From Amblyomma americanum (lineage: Eukaryota > Arthropoda > Arachnida > Ixodida > Ixodidae): a stretch of 64,000 nt of DNA. Position numbers and translations under genes: made by a program. The stretch lies in contig NC_135505.1 in NCBI RefSeq assembly GCF_052857255.1, positions 40,881,864 through 40,945,863 on the forward strand, in the 5' to 3' direction. Of this stretch, positions 44,399 through 55,100 are shown piece after piece (position 1 is the first letter of the stretch; every line of letters starts with the position of its first letter). The notes under the pieces are model-generated. The model saw only the letters and a list, made by a program, of their open reading frames with translations, searched no databases and was not told the origin of the DNA.

Positions 44399-44645
44399 AG
44401 TGGATGGCAGCTGTGGGATGTCCACGTGAAATTACCGGCTCCAACGGACCTCGGCAGCTACGGGACTGACGGGAGTCAGCTATAAATTTGCAGGTTGAGT
44501 GCCCAATGTTTTTCGTTCATTTCGCCAGACTGTAATAGCACAGGCAGAAGCTAGGTGCGGATTCCTGTTGTCTTGGAAATTGATTTAGGAAAACTGTTTT
44601 GTCCACTTCAAGTTAGTGCTTTTGTTTTAGTGGGCTTGGGAACGC

Positions 44646-45263
44646 ATGGTGGAACTCACGATGAAGAAGTTAAATGTTGCGGAGCTGCTCGAATTTTGCC
44701 AGGAGCTGGGGATTTCGCTACATTCTGCGAAAAGTAAAAACGAAATTCTCAAGGTTATGCAGCAGGGGGAGGTGACCGTCGAGGAGGCAGCCGAGGCGTG
44801 GGAGACAATTTCTGGAACGTAAAGCTGAGGTAGAAAAACGAAGGCACGGCGAGGGAGAAGAGAATCAAGAAAGAGGAACGCTTCCCCAAGAGAAAGAGAA
44901 GCATTTTCTTGAACAGGTCCGCGTGGAGCAAGAAAAGCAATATCTTCTTGAGCAACAAGAAAGACGAAGGCTCCGTGAGGAAGCATATAGAGAATGGGAG
45001 GCTAGGTGTAAGCAGCGGGCGCAGCCAGCGGCCGAGCTAGATGAACAACGCAGACGACAACTGCAGGAGCTCTTGTTCAGTGCAGGAGTCTTGTTCAGGA
45101 GTCTTGTTCAGTGGCGTTGTGCAGGAGTGTTGTGCGTAAGTCTTGTTCAGTATCGTAGAGCTCAAGATCGTTTGCGGACTTTCCGGAGAGCCGAGAGCTT
45201 CAGAACTTATCTGGGAAATTGCGAGCGGTTCTGTACGGAGGAGGAGCTAGACGAGGGTTAATG
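44646..45263 (+). pseudogene. Gypsy 3 gag, N-terminal part
   Basis: ATG at 44646, then KKLNVAELLEFCQELGISL, a short helical domain. After a frameshift near 44815 a long charged coiled coil follows (EKEKHFLEQVRVEQEKQYLL, QERRRLREEAYREWEARCK) to about 45080, where an internal repeat of AGGAGTCTTGTTCAG lies. Then comes the start of the capsid region (FRTYLGNCERFC). A TAA at 45259-45261 precedes the next part. This organisation, small domain, coiled coil, capsid, is typical of one group of tick gypsy gag proteins. Confidence 0.7.
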
Positions 45264-45267
45264 GGCA

Positions 45268-45980
45268 ATGATGTTGGTGGCTATCCTTCCTTGTGATGTT
45301 GGCGTTCAATTATCGCGCCTGTCTGATGAGGATGCCGACAACTACGAAATAGCAAAAAGAGCCCTCTTCCTCTACTTCGGCATACGTACCGAGGTGGACT
45401 CTAAAGATCGTAGTGATAGCAGCGGCAGCGCTCCCATCCGATTGTCAGCGACCAACCCACGAACCGCGTTTGGACAGCTAGGGACACAAATTTTGATCAG
45501 AAGAGCAGAGACAAGGCTGGTTCTAGCCCTGAGAAAGATGCATCTATGGCAAACGAGGCAGAGGTTCGGCGCCACAAAGACTGCGGAGAACTTGTATGTC
45601 ACCGCACGGAAAGAGATCTTTCCGGCGAAGAGCGTAACGCAGAATCATTTGACAGCAACGTTGAAGCGCCAAGACAGAGCGCAGCGTTAGTTGAAAAGTG
45701 CGATGTCACTTTAACCCGGAATGGCAATGACGCTGCTCCGATATCCAGAATTCAGGACAGCGAAGTGTTACGCTCTGCCGAGATACAAATGCGAATAGAT
45801 TGTTTTGAGTTGCCGACCGGCAGTGGCCCACGGATAGCGCCCGCTGACAGTTCGATTGTAAGCGCAGAATGCGGCTCAGCGCTGCATCGAAACAAAGAGC
45901 AGCTCAGTGATGAAGAAATCACAGCGGCTAGTGATAGACCGAAAAGAATGAGCTATCGTGCTCGAAAGAAATGGCAGTGA
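45268..45980 (+). pseudogene. Gypsy 3 gag, capsid part and polar C-terminal frame
   Basis: 45268-45405 reads MMLVAILPCDVGVQLSRLSDEDADNYE, the capsid helix that normally follows WA in such gags. From 45546 a different frame (144 codons to 45980) is open and rich in acidic and basic residues (ERDLSGEERNAESFD, SDRPKRMSYRARKKWQ). It has no recognisable domain; it could be an accessory frame or non-coding sequence. No zinc knuckle, protease or RT follows, so the element is deleted or was only partly inserted. Confidence 0.6.
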
Positions 45981-46420
45981 ACAGTTCTATGGGTGAGCCG
46001 TCGTCTAGTACTGAGAACAAAGCGCAAGCATCGCTGCGCGATCAAAATAGTGAACACGACAAGCATTTGCGAAATTCTATGTCGGTTGCTGATGCTGAGG
46101 CGACGGCCGACAGCTTAAAACGTGGCGGCATCGCGAGAACTTGTGACAGAAAATGAAAATCCGCAGTGGAATTTTCCCGAAGGCGGCTGCGCGCGAAGGA
46201 AGCCAAATGGTGTGGCGTCAAAGTAAGAAAAAAGTTCGGGTCAGAACGTTGAGGACTGGCATCCCTGTGACACTCGGCAGATATCCCCATGGGACCTAAG
46301 ACTTCGCATAAAAACCCAGCTGACTCATCAGGCACATGCCAGGCGAAAGCCGCCTGTCCCATTGTGGGACCAGGGCAGTTGAAAACGTAGTGTTGAAAAC
46401 GCTGCAGGGAATTGCGCGGG
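45981..46420. other. Junction region, gypsy 3 to gypsy 2
   Basis: Plus-strand frames are short. TTGAAAACGTAGTG and TTGAAAACGCTGC near 46377-46405 form a short direct repeat. The precise end of gypsy 3 and the resumption of minus-strand gypsy 2 (protease end near 46424) cannot be placed. Confidence 0.4.
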
Positions 46421-46423
46421 TTA

Positions 46424-46760
46424 ACCTTGAGTGCTGTTAAGCAATCGTGACCTATAAGGTTGGCATGCGAGCTTCACTTCTTTGCTTTGCATTATCACAG
46501 GCAGATTGTAACTTCGGTTCTGATAAGAGGCACTGTTCTTCTCTGCGCATTTTACTTCGAGTTCAGGCTCATTATTCATTCCTAGACGCACGTCATCTAT
46601 GGAACATGGACAGTATGGCAAATATTACTCGATGTCTCTTTCGGACATTATGGTCACAGCGGCTCCTCTTCCAATTCCATCGTAATCTCCTTGCCGTTTA
46701 CTTTTGCTGGGAACCTTGATCGTTGTACAAACTGAAAGCAAATCGGTTACAGGCACGGTC
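46424..46760 (-). pseudogene. Gypsy 2 protease fragment
   Basis: Minus strand: VNGKEITMELEEEPL occupies the place of the MELDTGA active site, so the catalytic DTG is lost. Then HTVHVP, and in another frame ELEVKCAEKNS and NRSYNLPVIM, the later strands of a gypsy retropepsin. Stops intervene. Confidence 0.6.
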
Positions 46761-46769
46761 TCCTCAACT

Positions 46770-47460
46770 CTGCGCATGCCCTTTTTTTGCACATTTCAGC
46801 TACATGACCTGGCCTTGAGCATTTGAAGCACGTACTTTAGAGAAAATGACAACTCACTCGCGTGTGCAGTCTGCCGCATCTATGACAGGTGCAAACGCCG
46901 CCTTTTCCACGTTTCTTCTTTAGGCTGTACTGGGGGGCCCACTGCTCGTTGCTAGGGGTCTTGTCCTTCATTGCGTGCCGCTTGCCTGGCGTGGTGCGTT
47001 CACGATGCCAGCGAAAGTGAGCAGGACAGGCTGCTGACCCCTGTAGTAGCATATATCGGGCGTCTTTCTGGGCAGTTTCCAAGACGGTGGCGATTTTGCA
47101 GACTCGCTCCCCTATGACTCTGTCGTCCGGAACACAAGAAGACGGCATCGAATCGAATCCGTTCCCAATCCAACAATCAAACATTCGTGCAGCGCTTGTT
47201 CCAAAAAACTTTCAAACGAAAATGTTGCAGCCAGTCTTTTTAGCTCGACGATGAACTGTTGCAGGCTGTCGCTCGGCTTTTGCTTTCGCCGGTAAAAGAG
47301 GTACCGCTCGGTAATAGCTGACCGTTTTGGAGCGTAATGCTTTCGGGGAGTTTCTTTGGCTTCTTCGTACATGACTTCTGTGGGTTTCTTCAGATCAGTT
47401 CAGTCTCTTTAAAAAACGCTATTCAGTGGTATTACATAAGGGGTGGCGCTAAGGATATAA
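46770..47460 (-). pseudogene. Gypsy 2 gag with zinc knuckles
   Basis: Minus strand. Frame 47372-47112 has HYAPKRSAITERYLFYRRKQ, SLQQFIVELKRLAATFSF and LECLIVGL-like sequence, a gypsy capsid C-terminal half. A frame change leads to 47184-46837 with CHRCGRLHTRVSCHF (first CCHC-type knuckle). After a stop, CFKCSRPGHVAEMC near 46820-46780 is a full C-x2-C-x4-H-x4-C knuckle. These would bind element RNA. Confidence 0.75.
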
Positions 47461-47820
47461 GATGGGGTTCAATCAAACATCAGCTGCATTATTTTGTGGT
47501 ATAATATTGATGGATAGATGGTTGCGAATTGGTGGGGAAGGCAGTTGCAGTCAGTAGCAGGGAGGTTCTTCGACAGCAGCAGGATACGCAGGGTCACGTA
47601 GCCTTTTCACTCAGGATTTTTAAGAAGACTTGCAACTTCTTACTTGTATCTATTCTGTTAGCGGTTGCATACAGGTCGAACCTTTACACGTAGACGTCGA
47701 TGTTGCCAGAGTCAGGGTAGAACTCGGCCAGAGACCTCAGGGTGGTGGTCATCACTGATGTCCTCGCTTGCCGTGAGGTCGTCATCATTTCTGCAGGCGC
47801 GGTCATTGCCTCTGCCTGAA
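47461..47820. other. Gypsy 2 leader and gag start, unassigned
   Basis: Between the primer-binding site and recognisable gag. No domain seen; expected to hold the 5' leader and N-terminal gag. Confidence 0.4.
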
Positions 47821-47840
47821 CGATCCCAACCTTGTCGCTA
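47821..47840 (-). promoter_or_regulatory. Primer-binding site of gypsy 2
   Basis: On minus, TAGCGACAAGGTTGGGATCG directly follows the LTR end CAACA. It resembles the TGGCGAC..GGTTGGGAT primer sites of several gypsy elements. Position next to the LTR is the main support. Confidence 0.55.
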
Positions 47841-48057
47841 TGTTGACCTGAGACGCCGTGAATTCAAGTATTTATTCGGTCAGCAACATGATCATGACAT
47901 AAACGATCCAGGGACATCGCCTTATAAAGCATGCAAATGAGGCATGCCATTGGCTAGCGATACAATAGCATACGTGCACAGTAACAGCGTACATCAGATA
48001 CGCAGCGCACCGTAACAAAGTGATAATAAGTGTGAGAAACTTCGGCCCGAGACGACA
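47841..48057 (-). repeat. 5' LTR of gypsy 2
   Basis: Partner of 38281-38503. On minus it starts TGTCGTCTCGGGCC and ends ...AGGTCAACA. The two LTRs differ at many sites and by small indels, so insertion is old. Confidence 0.8.
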
Positions 48058-48266
48058 TTGACAATGTCACGTTATGTCATAATCACATTCCCAAACTTCA
48101 GCGCCACTGCCAAAATTTTTCATACCTCTTGTTACAGCCGCTCCAGCTTCAGTCACGTGGCCCGCCAAGAAAATTCACTCATCCCACGGCTACCGCCGAA
48201 ATTCCAGCTAGCAGTGCTTTGGCTCTAAAAATTGGCGGTTGTTAAGCTCTGGTTAGACCTTGAATG

Positions 48267-48550
48267 ACGCGATAGCTACAGCTGGCCGAGTGGAACTTGC
48301 TCAGTTGAACTGCAAAGTCCGTCTTTCGCCGCTCTGGTTTGATGGGCGTTCCTCCTTCATCTTCGTCCCACTTAACACGGCGCATGCGCACAGCTATGAC
48401 AGCTCGGTTTCGCCCACGGGCCGCGCCCCCGGCAGCTGCTCCGCACCACGTGACAGCGTGGCGGAGCAGCCGCAGGGTGGCATCACCGCCATCGCCACTG
48501 CGCCGCCACGCTGAAGGCTCGAAGTGATACAGTAATGTAGCTACCGCTAC
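48267..48550 (-). mobile_element. Small inverted-repeat element, copy 2
   Basis: Begins ACGCGATAGCTACAGCTGGCCG and ends GTAATGTAGCTACCGCTAC, the inverse of copy 1 (39519-39880). Shared internal blocks include GAACTTGCTCAGTTGAACTGC, GACGAAGATGAAGGAGG-like sequence and CTGAAGGCTCGAA. It is about 80 bp shorter because the internal repeats are fewer. It lies just outside the gypsy 2 LTR. Confidence 0.65.
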
Positions 48551-48565
48551 AAAAGAATAAGGCCA

Positions 48566-48640
48566 CCCTAAGGCAACGACCGAATATCTAGCGTTAACAC
48601 GCATAACATAGGTCGCCGGTTCGAATCCCTGCTACGTGGC
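48566..48640 (+). tRNA. Degenerate tRNA-like sequence (pseudo-tRNA or SINE head)
   Basis: A good B box GGTTCGAATCC at 48618-48628. The 5' end GCCAC and the 3' GTGGC can pair for five of seven acceptor positions, with a plausible anticodon region between. The T-arm stem pairs badly, so it is not a working tRNA. Confidence 0.3.
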
Positions 48641-48774
48641 GCAATATTTTATGCTGCACAAAACGCTGAATCCGATGAGAGCGTCCACAACATTGGGCCT
48701 AGGAACGGTTTGGCCACAAATTTGACACGAATGTGGGGACTAAGTGGCCCGACATTGACTCCAGCTGCCGAGGA

Positions 48775-48777
<3 letters not shown>

Positions 48778-48822
<45 letters not shown>
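48778..48822. repeat. (TA)n microsatellite
   Basis: About 22 uninterrupted TA units, directly next to the Penelope-like fragment's end. Confidence 0.9.
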
Positions 48823-48960
48823 CGCTTCATTTAGCCATAGATTTATTTTAAGTCGACGTTTCGGACAGAGCCTGTCCTTTCTCAAGACTGAGGTTACAGG
48901 GGTGTTCTTCCTCTTCTTCTTCTTCCAGTTCGCACTGGCACACATGTACGACACATGAAC
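48823..48960 (-). mobile_element. Penelope-like 3' fragment with hammerhead-like motif
   Basis: On minus the sequence runs CTTGAGA, a GGACAG/CTGTCC hairpin, GAAACGTCGACTT (48853-48888), then an AT-rich end. This TTGAGAAAGG..CCGAAACGTCG layout matches hammerhead-like termini of Penelope and similar elements as I know them. It differs in sequence from the copies at 6-10 kb, so it is another family. No coding part is identifiable. Confidence 0.45.
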
Positions 48961-49049
48961 AAAAGAAACAAACGGAGGCAAAGAATACTAGAAAAGATAC
49001 AGAAGGCCGCCATCTCGAATACTATTCGTGGAATCAGCATAACTCGGAG

Positions 49050-49292
49050 GGACCCGCCGCGGTGGCTCAGTAGTTACGGCACTCGGCTGCTGACCCGAAC
49101 GACGCGGGTTCGATTTCGGCAGCGGCGGCGGAATTTCTATGAAGGCGAAAATATGGAGGCCCGTGTACTGTGCGATGTCAGTGCACGTTAAAGAACCCCA
49201 GGTGGTCGAAAATTCCGGAGCCCTTCACTATGGCGTCCTTCATAGCCTCAGTCGCTTTGGGACGTTGGACACCAATAAACAGAACTAAACCA
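49050..49292 (+). mobile_element. Ruka SINE, full length
   Basis: Head CCGCCGCGGTGGCTCAGTAGTTACGGCACTCGGCTGCTGACCCG (A box) and GGGTTCGATTTCGG (B box), body with GTGTACTGTGCGATGTCAGTGCACGTTAAAGAACCCCAGGTGGTCG, tail CGCTTTGGGACGTTGGACACCAATAAACAGAAC. Flanked by ATAACTCGGAG at 49039-49049 and 49293-49303, an exact 11-bp target duplication. It is the least decayed SINE in the window. RNA polymerase III would start at the head. Confidence 0.92.
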
Positions 49293-49517
49293 ATAACTCG
49301 GAGCTACGAAGCGCGACCAGCAGAGCTAGCGCTCAAAAAGCAGCGACAGCTCAGTGGTGTAAAGCTGCGACCAGAGAGGCTGACCTCTTCGCGCAGGCAC
49401 GGGTTTGAATCCTGCTCTTGAGTGCAAATGTGGGAGGCTGTTAGTAGTAGCAGTAGTAGTACGAGACCGAATTTAGACACAACACTTAGGCGCCTAAGAC
49501 GTGGATGGTCTTTTGCA

Positions 49518-51627
49518 CTAGCAGCTGCTGTAGTTCTCCACCTTCAGCTCCGAGGCAGTCGAGCCAGGTCCCGACACTGCGGGAGGGGGTAGGAATGTGT
49601 CCCGATAGCAGAACAACCCGTCAGGAGAAGCAGTGGCAAAGCTGGCATAAGGATCAGTGCAGCTGGGAATTAAAGAGTCGCGACGGAATTTGTACTGATA
49701 AAGCTGTGCAGGCAGTGCGTTGAGTTGTATCTGTCGAAATATGTGAGCCTCCCGACTCACGAAAATTCTGGTGTGAGGGTCGAAGTACAGTTTGCGGTAC
49801 AGGCGGAGAGCGCCATAATACTCTAATGATGGTGCGAAGAGACAGTTTCGACCCTCGATTGAGGGCCTTGGCCAGGGGATCAAAGGTGCCCGGATAAGAG
49901 CTTCACGGATAAGAATTTGCCGTCAATCCCCGCGTGCCTAGAGATCAATAAGAAGACGGGGCAAGGCTTCAGCGAAGAAAATGCGGGCTCGAGTTCCATG
50001 GCAGATCTGGTAGGAGTGTTTTAGATTTAATGGGACGAATGGCTGCCTGTGGGTCAGTGTATATGGGATATTAAGGTACAGGTTGCAGCGAATAAAAATG
50101 TTTACTGGCTTGAATGATGGAGAAAACCTCGAGCAAGAGAATGTCGGGGAGGGGGGGGGGGGGCGGTTTAGAAACGAGCCGCTAGTGTGAGTAACCGGGC
50201 TAGAAAGAAGACGATGAAAGACGACTTGGCCTACCGGAGACACGAGGAGCCACGTCAGAGGCATCCGTGTATGTCACTCTATGAGTATTGAAGGGCGATC
50301 AGATTGGAAGGAACAGCAACAGACTTTAGATGCTTCCGGAGGGAAGGGAAGAGAAAGAAGGGCCGTATGGATGGGGAACAGCAGCCTGGTAGAGAATCCA
50401 GCGCCCCAGAGACGTGCTTCGGAGGCGAACCACTTGCCGATCGCGGTAAAGGGAAAGAGAAATGCAAAGAGGATGCGAGAGACGACTGGCATAAAATTTA
50501 TCGGTAGAGGTGCTTATGGGTACGTGGAGAGCTGCGTCATGAAGGCCGTGCAGAGCCGTGGCGAGAGTGTTCTGCTGAGTCTGGGTGGAGACATACGGTA
50601 CGAAGTAATATGTTAAGAGCCAGCGCATGAGCCAGTCTACATGCGTACGATTCTATAGCAGGCCGGATGACCGCCTCACGACTCGGCGAAGTACGTATTG
50701 ACGGAGTGGCATGTGGAAATAGCCTTATTGAGACAATGCACTTTCTTGGCGGCATACAGATGCGTAATAAAAACGCCGCACACAGAGAAACTTTGAGGAC
50801 AGGGGAGCTGGCCAAGGCAAGAAAGATCAGCGAGTTCTGAACTCGTGGATTAGCAGATTGACTGAGAAGAAATAGTTCGGACTGGTCGGGCTCGGGTGAA
50901 AGGCCCGCCTGGTAAAGGAAAGACGAGATGAGATCTAGACCCTTTTGAAGGGTGTCTTGCAAATGACAAGCAAAGGCACGCGAGCACCACGGTGTAATGT
51001 TAGCGGCATAAAAGAATTTGTGAAGATCAAGAATGGATGACAATTGAACTCCGAGAGGGCCCATGGCGATTTTAATAAGGGTAGTTGAAAGAGCGCTACC
51101 TTGTGGGGTACCCCGGGTGAGGTGGTGAGGCGTAGAAGTTAGGTCAGACACCCGGAAACGTGCCTTTCGGTTAAAAAGGAAAACATAAACGTTGTTTACA
51201 TTTGGGAGCCACAGTTGGTGTTATAGAGGCAGGAATAGACGTTATCATGAGAGACATAGTCGAATGTCGTGCGTACATCGACTGCGACAAGGGCATGAAT
51301 TTGAGAGCTGCTACAAGCGAAGTGTGCTGAAGAATGGGAAAGAGGTCTTGCTCACACAAGTGGGGATGAAAGCCAATGAGTGTGTGAGGAAGCGAGTTAG
51401 AAGCCTCCAAAATCCGGCGAAGCGTAGTCAGCGCCATACGCTCTATTGTCTTGCCGACACACGAAGTCAGAGGAATGGGGCGGAGATTAGTAAGGGCGGG
51501 CGGCTGGTCGGGTTTATTAATGAGGGAGATGAATGAGGAAGCCCAGGGTGAGCCTGGAGAACTTTCTTCCCAAGTGGTGACAAAAAAAGGAGATTAGGGG
51601 ATCTGTGGGGTTGTCAGGAAGGCTTTT
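49518..51627 (-). pseudogene. LINE reverse transcriptase and C-terminal region
   Basis: Minus-strand order: LINKPDQPPALTNLRPIPLTS near 51520-51460, LPHTLIGFHPHLCEQDLF near 51390-51340, a worn motif A near 51280, RGTPQGSALSTTLIKIAMGPL near 51110-51050, then FYAANITPW, where the catalytic YADD has become YAAN, near 51000. A 204-codon frame continues to 50537. The C-terminal frame 49883-49518 (RKLYFDPHTRIFVSR...CTDPYASFATASPDG) has no named domain. Stops and frameshifts separate the parts. Confidence 0.75.
50148..50162. repeat. Poly-G run
   Basis: A stretch of about 14 G interrupted near the start (GGGGAGGGGGGGGGGGGCGG) within the LINE; simple repeat or sequencing artefact. Confidence 0.6.
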
Positions 51628-51905
51628 GTTTATTAATTCCAAACGCGCCACACCACTTCACACACACCCATACATCTATACGACGGACACTGGCTTTTCA
51701 TCGCGATGGGACTACAATGCCCGAACAATAAAACAAGCCAAGGATACGAGCTCTTGTGAGCGCGTATGAGTTTACGGGCAATGCCAAAATGTATTATCGC
51801 GCTCAGTATGACTTGCAACGCACGACCCGCGTGGCCAAAGCGCTTATCGGAAGCATAGTGGGGCCGGCAAGCGGCGCGCTTGAAAACGAATAATAATTAT
51901 AATAA
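51628..51905. other. Unassigned sequence
   Basis: No motif recognised between the LINE 5' edge and the SINE. Confidence 0.45.
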
Positions 51906-51907
51906 TA

Positions 51908-52190
51908 CTAATGGTTGGTTTTTGGGGAAAAGAAATGGCGCAGTATCGCTCTCATATATCGGCGGACACCTGAACCGCGCCGTAAGGGAAGGGATAAAGG
52001 AGGGATTGAAAGAAGAAAGGAAGACAGAGCTGCCGTAGTGGGGGGCCCCGGAATAATTTCGACAAACTGGGGACCTTTAAGTGCCCAGACATCGCACAGC
52101 GCACGGGCGCGTTAGCGTTTTGCCGCCATAAAAAAGCAGCCGCCACGGTCGGGAAAGAACCTGGGAACTCCGGACAGGGAAAGGAGTTTG
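51908..52190 (-). mobile_element. tRNA-derived SINE, type 2 tail, minus
   Basis: On plus: GGTTGGTTTTTGGGGAAAAGAAATGGCGCAG (SINE 3' end), CATATATCGGCGGACACCTGAACCGCGCCGTAAGGGAAGGG, GGACCTTTAAGTGC..GACATCGCACAGCGCACGG and a remnant of the tRNA head (CCGCCACGGTCGGG..GAACCTGGGAACTCCGGA). Same type as 37980-38261. No clear target duplication. Confidence 0.8.
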
Positions 52191-55100
52191 CTGTTCCAGC
52201 AGTGACCCTTCTTCTCTGTGCCTTCTGGTCTTTAAAGAAGTATAGCGTTATCGCATGGACGACGCTAACACGGGGACATTTTTGTGACAATGCAAGGTGC
52301 ATGCTGCAGTTGATCTCAGATTGTGTAGAGCAGATGGCGTGAGGGATGCAGCTGACTGGTGGAACACCAGAATCCTTTCCACTTTGTTTGCAAGCACTCC
52401 GCTTATTATCACCACCGTGCGTTCGGAGAGCGCTTCGGCCCACGCTCGTGTGTTGCAAGTCATATTGAGTGCGATAGAATGTCTGACCAGTGAATACATT
52501 AGGTTGATTTGATATTGCAGAGCAACTTGTGGATGTCAAATCCTTTCTTTAAAACAATAAATTCTGTCTGTAGCTCTGGAGCCGAAGGCTCTTCCATCCA
52601 AATTGTGCCTCGTAATAAATTCCGACCAGTGCCTCTCTCCAGAGCGAAAAGGCAGTGATTTCTCACATGATATCAATAACATAAGGCACAACAAATGTTA
52701 TAAAAGACCACTGGGATAGTTTTCCATCTCAAGCCTAAATATTGATTGAATTTTCGGCAATTACCTTACTACAATACGGTTCAACATTAACTCTGGTACA
52801 GATTACGATCAGGTATGGTTGACATTCGGGATTGCGTGACCACTTTTTTAAACAATTATTGGAAGCTGTAGTTTAAATATTACTTGAGAAAAATCCTATC
52901 ACGGCGAAACTAGTTTGCGCAGCTGAGGTGGAAAACATTCAAAGTGCATTCGAAAATGCATGATGCTGACAAACGACGTTCTCAATGTAGAACCTGTGTC
53001 CTGTGTCAATGTACGGAATTTAAAAATCCTGCCCAAACTATTTTCGTCCCGGTGCGCAGGCGATTACCTTTCATCACCGATTACGCATAACTAGTTCCCG
53101 CAAAGTTTCTTGTCCGAAAATGCAGGGCAATGAGTATCTTCAGCCTGGTGATCACGAAATCCCGCAGGAGCTAGTTATTTAGGCATCTTGTCCAAGATTT
53201 TTCACTCCAACGCTTTTCCCGAACTCTCACATGTTCCCAGAAGCGGACCGTTAAATTTCTAGCCGGTCGGAGTAGCTTGAAATGCGGTAAGAACTTACCT
53301 CGAAGGGAAACGACAGTCACCGTTCCTCAGAGCGACAGCAAACCTGCACCAATAATGGAGACCGGAACGTCATGATTTACTTTTTGAGGACAAGGCCAAG
53401 AATCTTCGGCTCGAGAAACGACCCAAACGAGATTACTTGCTGAGAATTGAAAGGCGCCACCACGAGCGAACCTTATGTTAAGCAATGTGGAATAATCATC
53501 CTTTTGCGCAAACACACACAGACAAGAAAATATTACTGCTTAGCCACAACATGCCGCTTCTCCTACGAAATGCTCGCTCTAACGCAGTTTCAAGACGGCA
53601 GCTGATAGCGGCCTTCCTGCCCCTGAATTACTTGAGTCCGTTCTTATCGCTATTTCTTATGGGCCCTAGCGCCATTGAAAATATGTTACTCATGTTTGAA
53701 CGATATGATTTCAGAGAAAACATTGGGCGGGCAGCGTGGCGAACCATCTTGCCCCAGATGAGCCACAGAAATCCGAAGCCACCCCGCTAAGCACGCAAAA
53801 GCTTCAAAACTGGGAACAGATCATAGCCGAATCACGCACTGCCACGGTAGCAAAGACTAAGAAGTGGCTAACATACAGCTTTTTATGAAGACTTCGTTCT
53901 GGCGACAATGACGACCGTACTAACTGCTGCCGATTATGCTGCTCTTCTTCTTCGTTAGAATACTCGACACGCGCAGAGCACTCATGAATGGCAGCATATA
54001 TAGAGCGGATCTGCATGAGATGGCAGCGTTGCATCCTAAATGTGGTTTGCCCTCTTTAGCTCACCAGCGCGGCGCCATCGTTTCATAAAATGTAATACAT
54101 TCACACTCTTTTCAGTCCTTTATGAGTTCTTATGTGAGCGCCGACAGATCAGAAAAGCGAAGTTTCTACACTCGTTTACAGGCCTGAAGTCTGAATTGGC
54201 GCTTTGAGTTCATTTCTAACTCGAATTCTGAAACCAGTAACCCAGTGGAGAGCGCTTGAAAGTTTTTCTTTTTTAAGTTTACAGACAAGCTTTTGCTTTC
54301 GCAGCACACTCGGCGCTTTTAGAGTGAAAATCAAAGAGAAATGACAAGAATGATCGCCGCTTGCATGGGCCAGTATGTTGTTGTTGAAAATGATTTCTAA
54401 GAAAATGTTACTGAAATTCCCGTGGAAGTAGTACCTATTTCAGAATTACATTGGCGGAAGCTGCTGCAGTAGCCCAATTTACGAAGCATTTCTGACCGAT
54501 AGTGCTTTCGCTAAGCAGGGCGGCCTAGGTCTGTTTATGGGTTGGGGAAGGCAGGCGGGAAATAGCACTAAATATGCATCCCCAATAGCAAACCATAAGT
54601 CGTAATCGCTTTCATCAGTTTCTGTATTTACTTCTGCATTCATTTTCCGCAGCGTTCTTGGCTGTCCCCTCTGCTGCTTAATAGCGCATGAAAGCATTCA
54701 TTGCGCATATTACCAAATTTCTTGTGAACGATGACATTAAAGATATTGTGCCACCTGTTGTGATTAAAGCAGCATCCGAAATATGCGCAAGGGGTTATAA
54801 GGCAGCTAAGGAGACAGCCGTTTCGTCGGCCGGGAAAAAAGAAACGAAAATCACTGCTCTTTGCAGGCCGAAAGCCTAGGAGAGAATAGGATTTACATAG
54901 ATAATAAAGCATAAATGACCATCAGTATGCTCGGAAGGAGTGGCGGGAACCTGACTACGTTCTGCGTGAACAAAAAGCTCCTTTCAGTGCTTACGTTGAC
55001 AGAAAACACGAGAAATGAATAAGGAAACGAGAGACCCATCGAAAAAAATTTGGGCGATTTTGTTTTTTGTTTTTTTTTTTTGGGGGGGGGGGTCTCAATA

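Larger units (their letters stand above)
38281..48057 (-). mobile_element. Ty3/gypsy retrotransposon 2 with nested insertions
   Basis: Bounded by related LTRs (38281-38503 and 47841-48057). Reading on minus: 5' LTR, primer-binding site, gag with zinc knuckles, protease, [inserted plus-strand gypsy LTR and gag], RNase H, [inserted RTE LINE], integrase, a region with a small TIR element, pol C-terminus, polypurine tract and 3' LTR. The RT domain is not recognisable between protease and RNase H. Total 9.8 kb, of which over 4.5 kb is nested insertions. No target duplication was found outside the LTRs. Confidence 0.8.
49430..51627 (-). mobile_element. I-like LINE, minus strand
   Basis: 5'-truncated LINE starting within the RT (51627) and running to a TAC/TAG-rich 3' edge near 49440-49462. 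Flanks: CACCACTTGGGAAGAAAG... on the coding strand at the start, and a Ruka SINE upstream on plus. Coding content is given separately. Different from the RNase H-bearing LINE at 27 kb, but the two may belong to related families. Confidence 0.75.
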
